Below, in pieces: positions 8,627 to 17,316 of a DNA stretch of 64,000 bases. Made by a program: the position numbers and the translations under genes. Under the pieces are notes generated by a model. That model was given only the letters and a program-made list of their open reading frames with translations. It did not search any database and was not told where the DNA came from. The stretch covers positions 434,001 through 498,000 of the forward strand of contig NZ_JOEQ01000005.1 in NCBI RefSeq assembly GCF_000721075.1, given 5' to 3'. This DNA comes from Streptosporangium amethystogenes. GTDB taxonomy: Bacteria; Actinomycetota; Actinomycetes; Streptosporangiales; Streptosporangiaceae. Position 1 is the first letter of the stretch. The number at the start of each line of letters is the position of its first letter.

Positions 8627-8747
8627 ACTCGCTCCTGGGTGACGCTCAGGCGGAATCGGTCTCGGAACTCGCGGGGTGGGACGCCGGACCCGGCCTCGAA
8701 GAGCTTGCTGAAACGGCTGGGGCACTGAATGCCCCAGCGGACGCGGG
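8627..8747 (-). pseudogene. Helix-turn-helix remnant of an AraC-family regulator
   Basis: On the minus strand the frame reads CPSRFSKLFEAGSGVPPREF then RDRFRLS. This is the second helix-turn-helix of AraC/XylS regulators (consensus xxSxFxRxFxxxxGxxPxxFR). It has no intact N-terminal domain and continues into unrelated sequence, so it is a decayed fragment next to the GH3 gene, perhaps of its former regulator. A 9-bp stem (8716-8738, GCTGGGGCA/TGCCCCAGC) inside it could also act as a terminator for the GH3 gene. Confidence 0.45.
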
Positions 8748-8783
8748 CAGATGGGCGGGGGCGGGAAACCTCGCGCTGCTCTC

Positions 8784-11177
8784 CTACAGGGCCAGGGCGG
8801 TGGTGAGGCGGATGTCGTCGAGTGAATGTCCGGTCTGGAGCACGTAGTCCCCGGACACCAGGCGCCATCCGTGCTCGCTCCAGACCTCGGCCGCGCGGCG
8901 TGGGATCTCGACGGACACCTCGGCGGTCTCGCCGGGGCCGGCCTCGGCGACGGCGAACCCGACCAGCCAGCGGGCGGGCCGGGACTCGTCGGGCACCGCG
9001 GGGGCCAGGTAGACCTGCACCACCTCGCGGCCGGGACGGTCGCCGGTGTTGCGCACCCGGACGGTGAGCGTCCCGGCGGTGTACCCGGCGGACTCGTAGT
9101 GCCAGGTCGTGTATCCGAGACCGGCTCCGAACCCGTAGGCGGGAGCCGTACCCGACCGCTCCCAGGCGCGGTAGCCGACGAAGACGCCCTCCTCGTACCA
9201 CAGCACACCGTCGACGGGGGTGACGTCGATGACCGGACACTCCTCGAGCACCCCGGGCCAGGTGGTCGGCAGGCGGCCGCCCGGCTCCGTACGGCCGAGC
9301 ACCACGTCGGCCAGCGCGTGGCCACCCTCCTGGCCGGGGAACCAGGTGAGCAGGATGGCCGCGACCTCTTCCCGCCACGGCATCTCCACGGGGGAGCCGG
9401 CGTTGACCACGACGACCGTCCGCGGGTTGGCGGCGGCCACCCGGGACACCAGCTCGTCCTGGCGGCCGGGCAGCTTCAGCGACGTGCGGTCGAAGCCTTC
9501 GCTCTCCACCTCCTTGGTCGTGGCCACGACGACCACGGCGACGTCCGCCGCCGAGGCGACCCGTACGGCCTCCTCGATCAGCTCGTCCGAACCGGGCGAC
9601 GGCTCCCGGTGACCGAGCGTGGCGCCGACGAAGGGGAACGACAGCAGGTCGGACCGGGGCACCTTGTGCTCAAGGCGGACGTCGACCGGCTCCCCGGCGC
9701 GCAGCTCCACGTCGACGACGGTGTGCGGCGGCGCCATGAACAACGCGATCGGGTCATCGCCTTCCGGGGCCATCGTCCCGTCGAAGCGGGCCTGCCCGCC
9801 GACGACGAGCCGGAAGCGGCCGACTCCCTCGATCGAGAGCCGGTGCACGCCGCCGACCGCGGGAGTGAACGTGCCGGTGATCTCGACACTGCGCAGCTCT
9901 TGGAAGGCCACACCCTCCGGCATCTCGCCGAGCCACTGGATCGCTCCCTCGGACAGCGGGAAATCGCCGAGCACCCGCCCGTCCTCCGCCTGGCAGACCG
10001 CGCGCAGCGGGAAGCGCGCCGGGTTGAACCTGCCGCTGGGGTCGGCCCCGCGGGCGTACGCCATCCGGACCCCCGCGGACGCGAGCCCGTCGTACGGTGA
10101 CACGACATGTGAGGGGAAGACCTGCGCGCTGCCCCCGCCCATCACGCGAGCCTCCTTCGCCGCTCCTCCGATGAGGGCCACACTCGTGTCCGGGCCGAAG
10201 GGCAGGACGCCGTCGTTGCGCACCAGCGTGAACGACGCCGCCGCGACCTCACGGGCCAGCGCCTCCCCGTCGACGGCCGGAAGGGGTTCGGCGCGGGACG
10301 CGCCCTCCAGGGCGCCCACCCGGCGGGCCAGGGTCAGCACCCGGCGTGCGTGCTCGTCCACGACCTCCTCGTCCAGTTCCCCGGCGCGTACGGCCGCCGC
10401 GAGCGCCGGGCCGTACACGGTGCCGGGGCCGGGCATGGCGATGTCGAGCCCTCCGAGCGCGGCACGGATCGTGTCGCGGGCGGCCGTCCAGTCGGAGACG
10501 ACGACGCCGTCGAAACCCCACTCGTCGCGCAGGACCTTGTTCTGCAGCTCGTCATGTTCTGTCATGGTGGGCCCGTTGACGCTGTTGTAGGCCGCCATGA
10601 CGCCGAACAGCCCCGCCTTCTTCACCACGAGCTCGAAGGGGGCCAGGTAGAGCTCGCGCAGGGCGCGTTCGCCGACCAGGACGTTGGCGGTCATCCGTCC
10701 GGTCTCGAAGTCGTTGGCCACGAAGTGCTTGACCATGGCGGCGACCCCGCCCTCCTGGACTCCGGTGACGTAAGCGGCGGCGATCTCACCGCTCAGCATC
10801 GGGTCCTCGGAGTAGCACTCGAAGTGCCGGCCGCCGAGGGGGGAGCGGTGCAGGTTGACGGTCGGTGCCAGCAGCACGTGAACGCCCTTGCGGCGGGCCT
10901 CCTGGGCCAGCAGGTTGCCGACGCGGCGGGCCAGCGCCACATCCCAGGTCGCGGCCAGGGCGGTCGGGCTCGGCAGGGCGATGGACGGGTCGTCGGCCGT
11001 CCACCTGGCGCCTCGGACGCCGATCGGCCCGTCCGACATGACGATCGCATCGAGGCCGACACCGGGCGCCGCGGGCAGGCTCCACATGTCCTGACCGGCC
11101 AGGATGCGCGCCTTGGTGTCCAGGTCGAGTTTGCTCAGCGCCTGTTCCACGATGTCGTCGTGCTCGATTTCCGACAC
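8784..11177 (-). CDS. GH3 beta-glucosidase with PA14 insertion
   Basis: 797 residues, no signal peptide, so cytoplasmic. The N-terminal (beta/alpha)8 domain has the GH3 nucleophile Asp229 in GFDGVVVSDW, with substrate-binding motifs KHFVANDFE and NLHRSPLGGRHFECYSEDP. A PA14-like beta domain is inserted in the second domain (about 385-540, ITGTFTPAVGGVHRLSIEG). The protein ends with a fibronectin-like domain (about 700-797, RPGREVVQVYL). This is the architecture of PA14-containing beta-glucosidases that act on short oligosaccharides. The GTG start at 11177 is preceded by AAGGAGG. A TetR gene diverges upstream and is its probable regulator. Confidence 0.9.
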   Translation of the reverse strand: MSEIEHDDIVEQALSKLDLDTKARILAGQDMWSLPAAPGVGLDAIVMSDGPIGVRGARWTADDPSIALPSPTALAATWDVALARRVGNLLAQEARRKGVHVLLAPTVNLHRSPLGGRHFECYSEDPMLSGEIAAAYVTGVQEGGVAAMVKHFVANDFETGRMTANVLVGERALRELYLAPFELVVKKAGLFGVMAAYNSVNGPTMTEHDELQNKVLRDEWGFDGVVVSDWTAARDTIRAALGGLDIAMPGPGTVYGPALAAAVRAGELDEEVVDEHARRVLTLARRVGALEGASRAEPLPAVDGEALAREVAAASFTLVRNDGVLPFGPDTSVALIGGAAKEARVMGGGSAQVFPSHVVSPYDGLASAGVRMAYARGADPSGRFNPARFPLRAVCQAEDGRVLGDFPLSEGAIQWLGEMPEGVAFQELRSVEITGTFTPAVGGVHRLSIEGVGRFRLVVGGQARFDGTMAPEGDDPIALFMAPPHTVVDVELRAGEPVDVRLEHKVPRSDLLSFPFVGATLGHREPSPGSDELIEEAVRVASAADVAVVVVATTKEVESEGFDRTSLKLPGRQDELVSRVAAANPRTVVVVNAGSPVEMPWREEVAAILLTWFPGQEGGHALADVVLGRTEPGGRLPTTWPGVLEECPVIDVTPVDGVLWYEEGVFVGYRAWERSGTAPAYGFGAGLGYTTWHYESAGYTAGTLTVRVRNTGDRPGREVVQVYLAPAVPDESRPARWLVGFAVAEAGPGETAEVSVEIPRRAAEVWSEHGWRLVSGDYVLQTGHSLDDIRLTTALAL

Positions 11178-11179
11178 GG

Positions 11180-11254
11180 TCAGCGAACCTCCTTGATGTG
11201 AGTGACCAGAACTGTGCCCACGATCACGCCGATCGGGGCGAAGAGGAAGAGTGC
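11180..11254 (-). pseudogene. Possible C-terminal remnant of a membrane transporter upstream of the GH3 gene
   Basis: Directly upstream of the GH3 gene the minus strand encodes a short hydrophobic tail, FLFAPIGVIVGTVLVTHIKE, ending in a TGA two bases before the GTG start. It resembles the last transmembrane helix and tail of a permease whose body has been lost; upstream sequence is low-complexity and not hydrophobic. The arrangement would fit a former transporter/beta-glucosidase operon. Evidence is weak. The rest of the ~390-base gap holds only the operator-like palindrome. Confidence 0.22.
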
Positions 11255-11484
11255 GGGCCGGTTCCTCCGGCGACGGTGTGAAGCGCCGTCCGGGAGCCGG
11301 GGCAGGCGGTCGCGCGGAGCGTCGCCGGGGAACCGGGGTCGGCGAGGGCGAGGTGGCGCGCGAAACCAGCGCGTGCGGTGGCCGGGAGAACGCTGGGCCT
11401 CCCTGGGCCGACGAAGAGGGGGCCGGCCATGTGATCTCCTCGAACCTCGCCGTACGCGCCTTCCCTCGGGAGTATGCCCGCAGT

Positions 11485-11500
11485 TACCGAACAGTCGGTA
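11485..11500. promoter_or_regulatory. TetR-type operator candidate between the GH3 and TetR genes
   Basis: TACCGA-ACAG-TCGGTA is a perfect 6-4-6 inverted repeat, 68 bases before the TetR gene and about 300 before the divergent GH3 gene. Its spacing and location fit autoregulation by the TetR protein. Confidence 0.5.
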
Positions 11501-11567
11501 GGTCATGACATGTAATTGTTATTCTTGCTGATCGCGTTAGGCTCGGCGCGACGAGAGGAGCCGACGC

Positions 11568-12161
11568 ATGGTGCGACGCCGAGGATCACGCGAGAGCCGG
11601 CGGGAGGAGATCCTGCTGGCCGCGCTCGACGTGTTCGCCGAACGCGGCTACACGGGGGCGTCGATCGCATCGATCGCCGAGCGGGTGGGCCTCAGCCAGC
11701 AGGGGGTGCTGCATTACTTCCCGAGCAAGGATCGGCTGCTCGCCGAGGTTCTGCAGTTGCGCGACGAGCGCAACCTCGACGTGCTCGTACTGCCCGGTGA
11801 GAGGGGAGCGATCACGCTGGACACCGTGGCCGCGCTGGTCGAGTACAACGCACAGCGCCGCGGCATCGTGCAGTCCTTCACCGTGCTCTCCGCGGAGAGC
11901 GTGATCGAGGACCACCCGGCCAGGGAGTTCTTCACGGAGCGCTACGGAACCTCCCGCGCCTGGATGGCCGAGGTGATCCGCGCCGAACTCGGCGACGAGT
12001 TGCCCGCCGGCCTCACACCCGAACAGGCCGCGCCGCTGATGTTCGCGGTGATGGACGGACTCCAGCTCCAGTGGCTGCTCGCCCCCGACGAGATCGACAT
12101 GCCCGGGCTGTTCCGCGCCTTCCTCTCCCTCCTGAAAGCCCGCCACTCGGTCTCCGAATAG
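11568..12161 (+). CDS. TetR family transcriptional regulator
   Basis: 197 residues. The DNA-binding domain spans about 10-56 (GYTGASIASIAERVGLSQQG, VLHYFPSKDRLL), followed by a TetR C-terminal ligand domain. It diverges from the GH3 beta-glucosidase gene, with the perfect inverted repeat at 11485-11500 between them, so it probably controls that gene and itself. An ATG at 11568 starts the protein. The effector is unknown; a sugar-derived signal is inference from context. Confidence 0.88.
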   Translation: MVRRRGSRESRREEILLAALDVFAERGYTGASIASIAERVGLSQQGVLHYFPSKDRLLAEVLQLRDERNLDVLVLPGERGAITLDTVAALVEYNAQRRGIVQSFTVLSAESVIEDHPAREFFTERYGTSRAWMAEVIRAELGDELPAGLTPEQAAPLMFAVMDGLQLQWLLAPDEIDMPGLFRAFLSLLKARHSVSE

Positions 12162-12583
12162 CACCCCATAAGGCTCGCGCTCGTCGCGAAGGCCGCCGCC
12201 CCCGCAGTGGTCGATACGGTGAGTGCGGCGACAGGCGCTCCGCTCTCCTCGGCGGAGATGGCCTGGGGGCGACGGCCGCGCCGACCCGTTCATCCGCCCA
12301 CAGTCCGGGGTCCTCGGTGCCGGCGAAACAGAAGCCGCGAAGCGGCGGGTGGTAGAACATCGGCCGGGAAGCCGGTGTCGGCCACGCCCGCCTCCGCTGT
12401 CCGCGGGATCGATCCGTGCACAGCGACGCGTCATGTGCGACCCACGGACCATGAGCCCGTTGACGGTTCTCGCCGGTGCCGCCGTGGTCTTGTGGCGCGG
12501 GTCTCGCTTCCGCCACAGTTGCTCGGGGCGTATGTCATCGACACCCGTGAAAACCGGGCATCCAACACAGAAGGCGGGGGCGG
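12162..12583. other. Intergenic stretch without a supportable gene
   Basis: About 420 bases between the TetR gene and the hydrolase-like gene. Short peptides such as FYHPPLRGFCFAGTEDPGLW on the minus strand look gene-like, but the frame breaks down on both sides and has no start or homologous context that I recognise. A decayed gene is possible. No terminator or operator stands out. Confidence 0.3.
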
Positions 12584-13417
12584 ATGGACACGATCGTCGG
12601 GGTGCACGGCATCGGTAAGTACCGCTACTACCGCGACGCGGGTAACTCGGTCAGCGGCGCGGCGGTCGCGATGCGCGACAAGTGGGACCGCTACCTGCAC
12701 AAGGGCCTGACCGGTGGCAAGCCGCACGCCAAGGAGCGCTACATCACCGAGATCGCCTACTACGCCCACCTGCTGGGCGAGAGCAAGGACGACTCCCCGC
12801 GCGCGGTGCGGAGCATGAACGCCGGCGCCCAGGAGGTCTTCGTCGCCTGGGCCAAGCAGCTCGACTCGGTGGGGGAGGGGCTGACCGGCGCCCTGCACCG
12901 GATGACCGGCTGGCTGCTGGACCGGCTGCAGGGCAACGCCGTCGACTTCGCCAGGTTCTTCTGTCCCGAGGTCGCCGCCTACATGGCGGCCGGGAGCGAG
13001 GCGCGGGAGAAGTCGAGGGCGGCCGTGGCCGAGGTGATCAGACGGAACCGGCCCAAGGTGGTGATCGCGCACTCGCTGGGCAGCGTGGTGACCTACGAGA
13101 CGCTCTGGGCCAACCCCGACCTGGAGGTCGACCTGCTGATCACTCTGGGCAGCCCGCTGGGCATGCGCAATGTGATCTTCGAGCGCCTGATGCCCGCACC
13201 GGTCAACGGCTGGGGCGAGCGGCCCCGCAAGGTCGGGCGGTGGGTGAACATCGCCGACAAGGACGACATCGCGGCGATCCCGCCGGGGCTGCGGACCTGC
13301 TTCACCGGCGTCGACCAGGAGGCGCTGGTCAACCTCGACTGGCTCGACTTCCACACCGCGGAGAAGTACCTGGGCTGCGGCGCCCTCAACTCCCACCTCA
13401 AGCCCTACCTGGGATGA
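12584..13417 (+). CDS. Alpha/beta-hydrolase-fold protein of unknown substrate
   Basis: 277 residues, cytoplasmic. It starts with VGVHGIG, an HGxG-type oxyanion element (8-11), and has a nucleophile elbow VIAHSLGSVVTYE with Ser164. The motif LITLGSPLGMRN follows the next strand as in lipase-like alpha/beta hydrolases, and Asp residues in NIADKDDIAAI plus a C-terminal His could complete the triad. This type occurs in Streptomyces as a stand-alone serine-hydrolase-like protein. Good ribosome-binding sequence (GGCGGGGGCGG) precedes the ATG. It is transcribed alone, with no partner to suggest a substrate. Confidence 0.7.
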   Translation: MDTIVGVHGIGKYRYYRDAGNSVSGAAVAMRDKWDRYLHKGLTGGKPHAKERYITEIAYYAHLLGESKDDSPRAVRSMNAGAQEVFVAWAKQLDSVGEGLTGALHRMTGWLLDRLQGNAVDFARFFCPEVAAYMAAGSEAREKSRAAVAEVIRRNRPKVVIAHSLGSVVTYETLWANPDLEVDLLITLGSPLGMRNVIFERLMPAPVNGWGERPRKVGRWVNIADKDDIAAIPPGLRTCFTGVDQEALVNLDWLDFHTAEKYLGCGALNSHLKPYLG

Positions 13418-13635
13418 CCTGCTCGCTCACCGCCGCGGAGGCCGTCGCCTCCTGAACCGTCCCTCCGGGTTCGGGGGCGGCCACCGCGGGGGAGTCGACT
13501 CTTCGTCTCGATGTCGCCTGCCGGTCGGCCGATGTTCAGTCACCGTGGGTAAGGAATTTGCCTGTGCGGCCGCTGTTCATCCTGCCTTGACACGCAGGTC
13601 ACTGCGGGGAAAGCTGGAACGGTTGCACTGGTGGT

Positions 13636-15183
13636 GTGGAGCAGAAGCTGTCACGCAGAGTGTTTCTTTCCGCCGCCGCCGGTGCGGGTGGCCTGTTGCT
13701 CACCGGGGCCGGGCACGGTACGGCCCGGACCCTCGCTCGCGACCCGTTCACGCTCGGCATCGCCTCCGGAGACCCGTCGGCGGACGGCGTCGTGCTGTGG
13801 ACCAGGCTCGCCCTCGACCCGCTCGGCCCGGACGGCCGGGGCGGGATGCCGACCAGGGACGTGGACGTCGAATGGCAGCTCGCCACCGACGAGCGGTTCG
13901 CCAGGGTGGTCCGCGCGGGCACCGGGACCGCGCGCCCGCAGCGGGCGCACAGCGTCCATGTCGAGGTGGATCACCTGGAGCCCGGCCGGGAGTACTTCTA
14001 CCGCTTCCGGGCCGGGGGCCACCTGTCGCCGACCGGCCGCACCCGCACCGCCCCGTCCGCGGTGTCCTCGTCGTCCCCGCTGACCTTCGCCGTCGCCGCC
14101 TGCGCCCACTACGAGCACGGTTTCTACACGGCGTACCGGAGGCTGGCCGAGCAGGACCCCGAGCTGGTCGTTCACCTGGGCGACTACATGTACGAGTACG
14201 CGCCACGGGGGTACACGGCCCTCGCCGGGAGCGTGCGGCAGCACACCTCGGGCACCTGCGCCACACTGGCCGACTACCGGATGCGGCACGCGCAGTACAA
14301 GAGCGACGCCGACCTGCAGGCGGCGCACGCGGTCGCGCCGTGGCTGGTGGCCTTCGACGATCACGAGATCGAGAACAACTGGGCGGGGGAGGTCTCCAGC
14401 TCCGGGGACCCGGGGTTCGCCCGGCGCAGGGCCAACGCCTTCCAGGCGTACTACGAGAACATGCCGTTGCGCCGGGCGAGCGTGCCCGGCGGGGCGTCGA
14501 TGCGGATCCACCGCCGGGTGGACTGGGGACCGCTGGCCCGTTTCCACCTGCTCGACACCCGGCAGTTCCGCGACGGCCAGGCCTGCGAGGACGGGCTCAG
14601 GTCCGGCTGTGACGACAGGTTGGCCACCGGTCGCACCCTGCTCGGCGAGGACCAGCGGAACTGGCTGCTCGACGGCCTCGCGAGTTCCGGCGCCCGCTGG
14701 AACCTGGTCGGCCAGCAGATCCTGATGGCCCAGCGCGACTCCAAGGCCGGGCCGGGCACCGAGGTCAACATGGACTCCTGGGACGGCTACGCCGCCGAGC
14801 GCACCCGCCTGCTGACCGGATTCCGGGATTCGGGCGCGGCCAACCCGGTGGTGCTGACCGGAGACGCGCACATGCACCACGCGGCGGACCTGAGGCTCGA
14901 CTTCGACGATCCGGACTCGCCCCGGGTCGCGGTGGAGCTCGTCACCTCCTCGATCGCCAGCGACGGCGACGGTTACCGCGACGAGAGCCGGATCGCCGCG
15001 ACGATCGCCGAGAACCCGCACATCTCCTACCTCGACCAGCGGCGCGGCTACATCGTCTGCCGGGTCACGCCACAGGAGTTGCACGCCGACTTCCGCACGC
15101 TCGACCACATCAGCAGGCGCGGCGCTCCGGCGAAGACCGGTGCCCGGTTCACCATTCCGGCAGGACAGGCGGTACTGACCTAA
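13636..15183 (+). CDS. phoD: Secreted PhoD-family alkaline phosphatase/phosphodiesterase
   Basis: 515 residues. The N-terminus has a twin-arginine signal (SRRVFLSAAAGAGGLLLTGA), so it is exported folded by Tat. A PhoD N-terminal beta domain (about 35-145, FTLGIASGDPSADGVVLWTR) is followed by the metallophosphatase domain with metal-binding motifs VHLGDYMYEY, AFDDHEIENNW and LTGDAHMHH. PhoD enzymes release phosphate from phosphomono- and diesters using Ca and Fe. A GTG at 13636 is the start; the ribosome-binding site is weak. A small secreted protein gene follows 31 bases later on the same strand. Phosphate control is expected from the family, but I did not identify a PHO box. Confidence 0.88.
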   Translation: MEQKLSRRVFLSAAAGAGGLLLTGAGHGTARTLARDPFTLGIASGDPSADGVVLWTRLALDPLGPDGRGGMPTRDVDVEWQLATDERFARVVRAGTGTARPQRAHSVHVEVDHLEPGREYFYRFRAGGHLSPTGRTRTAPSAVSSSSPLTFAVAACAHYEHGFYTAYRRLAEQDPELVVHLGDYMYEYAPRGYTALAGSVRQHTSGTCATLADYRMRHAQYKSDADLQAAHAVAPWLVAFDDHEIENNWAGEVSSSGDPGFARRRANAFQAYYENMPLRRASVPGGASMRIHRRVDWGPLARFHLLDTRQFRDGQACEDGLRSGCDDRLATGRTLLGEDQRNWLLDGLASSGARWNLVGQQILMAQRDSKAGPGTEVNMDSWDGYAAERTRLLTGFRDSGAANPVVLTGDAHMHHAADLRLDFDDPDSPRVAVELVTSSIASDGDGYRDESRIAATIAENPHISYLDQRRGYIVCRVTPQELHADFRTLDHISRRGAPAKTGARFTIPAGQAVLT

Positions 15184-15214
15184 AGCGCCAGAGGAATTTT
15201 TGGAGAGTTGTTGG

Positions 15215-15745
15215 ATGATGCCGCTTATGAGTCCCCTCACCACGAGGCTCAGCGCCGCGGCTCTCGCCGTGGCGCTGTGCGGCACCTTCCTCGTCCAGAG
15301 TCCCGCCTCAGCCGCCGGATCCGCCCTACCCGCCGTGGCACCCGCCGCGGCGCCCAACGACTTCAGGTACCTGATCTCCTTCCCCAAGCACGTCCGCCGG
15401 GGCGGATCCCTCATCTACACGGTCAAGGTCCGCAATGTCAAGGCCAAGGACCAGCACTACGTGGCGCTCGTCGGAGACTTCCCCACCCGGTTCCGCAAGA
15501 TCAAGGTGATCTCCAAGCCGCGCAGCGTCAAGTGCTCGGTCAAGCGTCGTGACCTGTCGTGCTGGATCACCTCCCTGGACAAGGGCGACTCGACGACGGT
15601 ACGGGTCCGCGCCTGGGCGGGCTCGCGCCGGGGCATCGCCACGGTCAAATTCGGTGCGATCGTCACCACCGACGGAAAGGCCGACGTCCGTAAGCTCCGC
15701 AAGGAGATCCGCCGCACCATCAAGGCCAGAACGCGTATCCGTTAG
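15215..15745 (+). CDS. Secreted DUF11-like beta-sandwich protein of unknown function
   Basis: 176 residues with a signal peptide of about 35 (TTRLSAAALAVALCGTFLVQ, ending ASA). The mature part resembles a single DUF11/CARDB-type beta-sandwich: RYLISFPKHVRRGGSLIYTV, then KVISKPRSVKCSVKRRDLSC with two cysteines able to form a disulphide. The C-terminus is basic. ATG 15215 is preferred because GGAGAG lies seven bases ahead; TTG 15200 is an alternative. It probably shares a transcript with the phosphatase. Cell-surface role only; no enzyme motif seen. Confidence 0.7.
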   Translation: MMPLMSPLTTRLSAAALAVALCGTFLVQSPASAAGSALPAVAPAAAPNDFRYLISFPKHVRRGGSLIYTVKVRNVKAKDQHYVALVGDFPTRFRKIKVISKPRSVKCSVKRRDLSCWITSLDKGDSTTVRVRAWAGSRRGIATVKFGAIVTTDGKADVRKLRKEIRRTIKARTRIR

Positions 15746-15754
15746 CCTTCCGAT

Positions 15755-15795
15755 GGACCGGGGCCGTGCGGCCGGGCTCTCCGGCCTCCCGGTCC
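15755..15795. terminator. Stem-loop between convergent genes
   Basis: GGACCGGG (15755-15762) and CCCGGTCC (15788-15795) form a perfect 8-bp outer stem enclosing further GC-rich pairing. It sits between the secreted protein gene and the convergent ROK gene and may stop both. Confidence 0.5.
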
Positions 15796-15856
15796 CATGA
15801 CCCGTCATATGGAACCGATGCCGGCGCCGCTCCCCGCTTTCCGCCGGAGCGAACGG

Positions 15857-17080
15857 TCAGATCCCGGCGCGCTTCCGGGGACGGGTGGGAGCGCCGTTCG
15901 GCTTCGACGTCGTGCCGGTCTGCAGGAAGTTCTCGATCACGAGGGTGGCCGCGCCCAGCGCGACGGAGTCGACGCCGAGGCGGCCCAGACCGATGGAGAC
16001 CGTCTTGTACGGCTGCGCCAGGCAGTTGTCCGCGGCGACCTTCCTGATCCTCGGCAGCAGGTGCTCGCCGAGCAGCACCCCGGCCCAGCCGCCGATGATG
16101 ATCCGCTCGGGGTTGAACAGGTTGATCAGGTTGGCCAGACCGACGCCCAGGTAGGTGACGGTCTCGTCGATGACGGGGGAACCACCGGCCACCAGTTCGG
16201 CCAGCGCGGCCTGCTCGTCGACGCTCTCCGTCCAGACACCGGCACGTTCCAGAATGCCCCTGGCACCCACGTACGCCTCCAGGCAGCCCGCTCCGCCGCA
16301 GCGGCACCGGTGCCCGCCGACCATGATCTTCGTATGGCCCCACTCGCCGGCGCTGCTGTTGGCCCCCAGGTACGTGGCTCCGTCGGTGATGATGCTCGCC
16401 CCGACCCCCGAGCCGATCAACACCACCACGGCGTGCTTGGCCCTGCGTCCGACACCGAACCACAGCTCGGCCTGCCCCATCGACTTGGCGCCGTTGTCCA
16501 CGAAGAGCGGCAGGTCGGTGCCCGCCCGCAGGAGCCTGCCGAGGGGGACCGTGTCCCACCCGAAGGTCGGGGCGTAGATCAGGGCGTCGGGCCCCGTCTC
16601 GACGACGCCGGGAACGCCCACCCCCACGCCGAGCACCCGCTCGGCGGGCACGCCGCTCTCGTTCAGGACCACGTCGATGCCCTCGATGATGTGGCGGACG
16701 ACCAGATCGACGTCGTGCCGGGTCGGGCGGAGCGCGTACTCGGCCCTGGCCTTGCGGTTCATGTCCAGGTCGAAGAGTTCGACGTGCACGTGCGTCTCGC
16801 CGACGTCGACGCCGATGGCGTAACCGTGGGTGGTGTTGACCCGTAGCAACACGCGCGGCCTGCCTCCGTCGGAGTCGGCCAGGCCCGCCTCGACGATGGT
16901 CCCGCTCGCCAGTAGATCTCCCGTCACGTTGCTCACGGTGGCGGGGCTGAGCCCGATGATCTCACTGAGCTCCTGGCGGCTGGCGGGTCCCTCGAAGTAG
17001 AGGGCGCGCAGCACTATCGCCCGGTTGCCTCGGCGTAGGTCGCGGACGGTCCTGTGCTGTGCGTCGAACATGACCATCAT
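15857..17080 (-). CDS. ROK family sugar-responsive transcriptional regulator (NagC/XylR type)
   Basis: 407 residues. The N-terminal winged helix-turn-helix (about 12-65, SRQELSEIIGLSPATVSNV) is joined to a ROK kinase-like domain (GYAIGVDVGETHVHVELFD, GVGVGVPGVV). It has the ROK zinc motif CRCGGAGCLE after a GGHR signature. Such proteins repress sugar uptake and hydrolase genes until a sugar binds. The ATG at 17080 is used, but ATG 17071 (MFDAQHRTV) is equally likely. No sugar transporter is adjacent, so targets may be distant or include the glycosidases nearby. The upstream gap contains an IS605-like relic. Confidence 0.88.
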   Translation of the reverse strand: MMVMFDAQHRTVRDLRRGNRAIVLRALYFEGPASRQELSEIIGLSPATVSNVTGDLLASGTIVEAGLADSDGGRPRVLLRVNTTHGYAIGVDVGETHVHVELFDLDMNRKARAEYALRPTRHDVDLVVRHIIEGIDVVLNESGVPAERVLGVGVGVPGVVETGPDALIYAPTFGWDTVPLGRLLRAGTDLPLFVDNGAKSMGQAELWFGVGRRAKHAVVVLIGSGVGASIITDGATYLGANSSAGEWGHTKIMVGGHRCRCGGAGCLEAYVGARGILERAGVWTESVDEQAALAELVAGGSPVIDETVTYLGVGLANLINLFNPERIIIGGWAGVLLGEHLLPRIRKVAADNCLAQPYKTVSIGLGRLGVDSVALGAATLVIENFLQTGTTSKPNGAPTRPRKRAGI

Positions 17081-17120
17081 CTTAGGTAGCGCGTCGAAGA
17101 AAACGGTCGTCTACCGAAGT

Positions 17121-17316
17121 GCGGGCCAGTGCTCCGGCCTTCAGGCCGGAGGTGAAGGCTGGTGTGGGAGTGCCGGCTAGGGCGCGAGCGTGCCTTCACC
17201 CGCAGGGACGTGGAGACCTCGGGGTTACCCGGTCTGTGAAGCGTCAACCCCCGCGCGCCGCTTGACCGCGACGCGACGGGAGAGTCTCCGGCCTTCAGGC
17301 CGGGGAGGAGTTCAAC
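17121..17316 (+). mobile_element. Relic resembling the right end of an IS200/IS605 (TnpB) element
   Basis: The gap holds two hairpins built on CCGGCCTTCAGGCCGG (17133-17150 and 17287-17304), the latter followed by GGAGGAGTTCAA. Between them is a structured GC-rich stretch with TCGGGGTTACCCGGT. In actinomycetes, TnpB-encoding elements end with a CGGCCTTCAGGCCGGGGAGG hairpin preceded by the omega-RNA scaffold. No tnpB or tnpA ORF is present. A related block is at 29098-29250. The assignment is inference from sequence resemblance. Confidence 0.4.

Noticed and set aside
12162..12583. A minus-strand gene with the peptide FYHPPLRGFCFAGTEDPGLW
   Set aside because: The gene-like stretch is only about 25 residues, flanked by low-complexity sequence and without a start; a decayed gene is possible but not supportable.
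16155..16577. ORF within the ROK gene on the opposite strand
   Set aside because: Overlaps a complete ROK regulator with its zinc motif; composition is that of an antisense frame.
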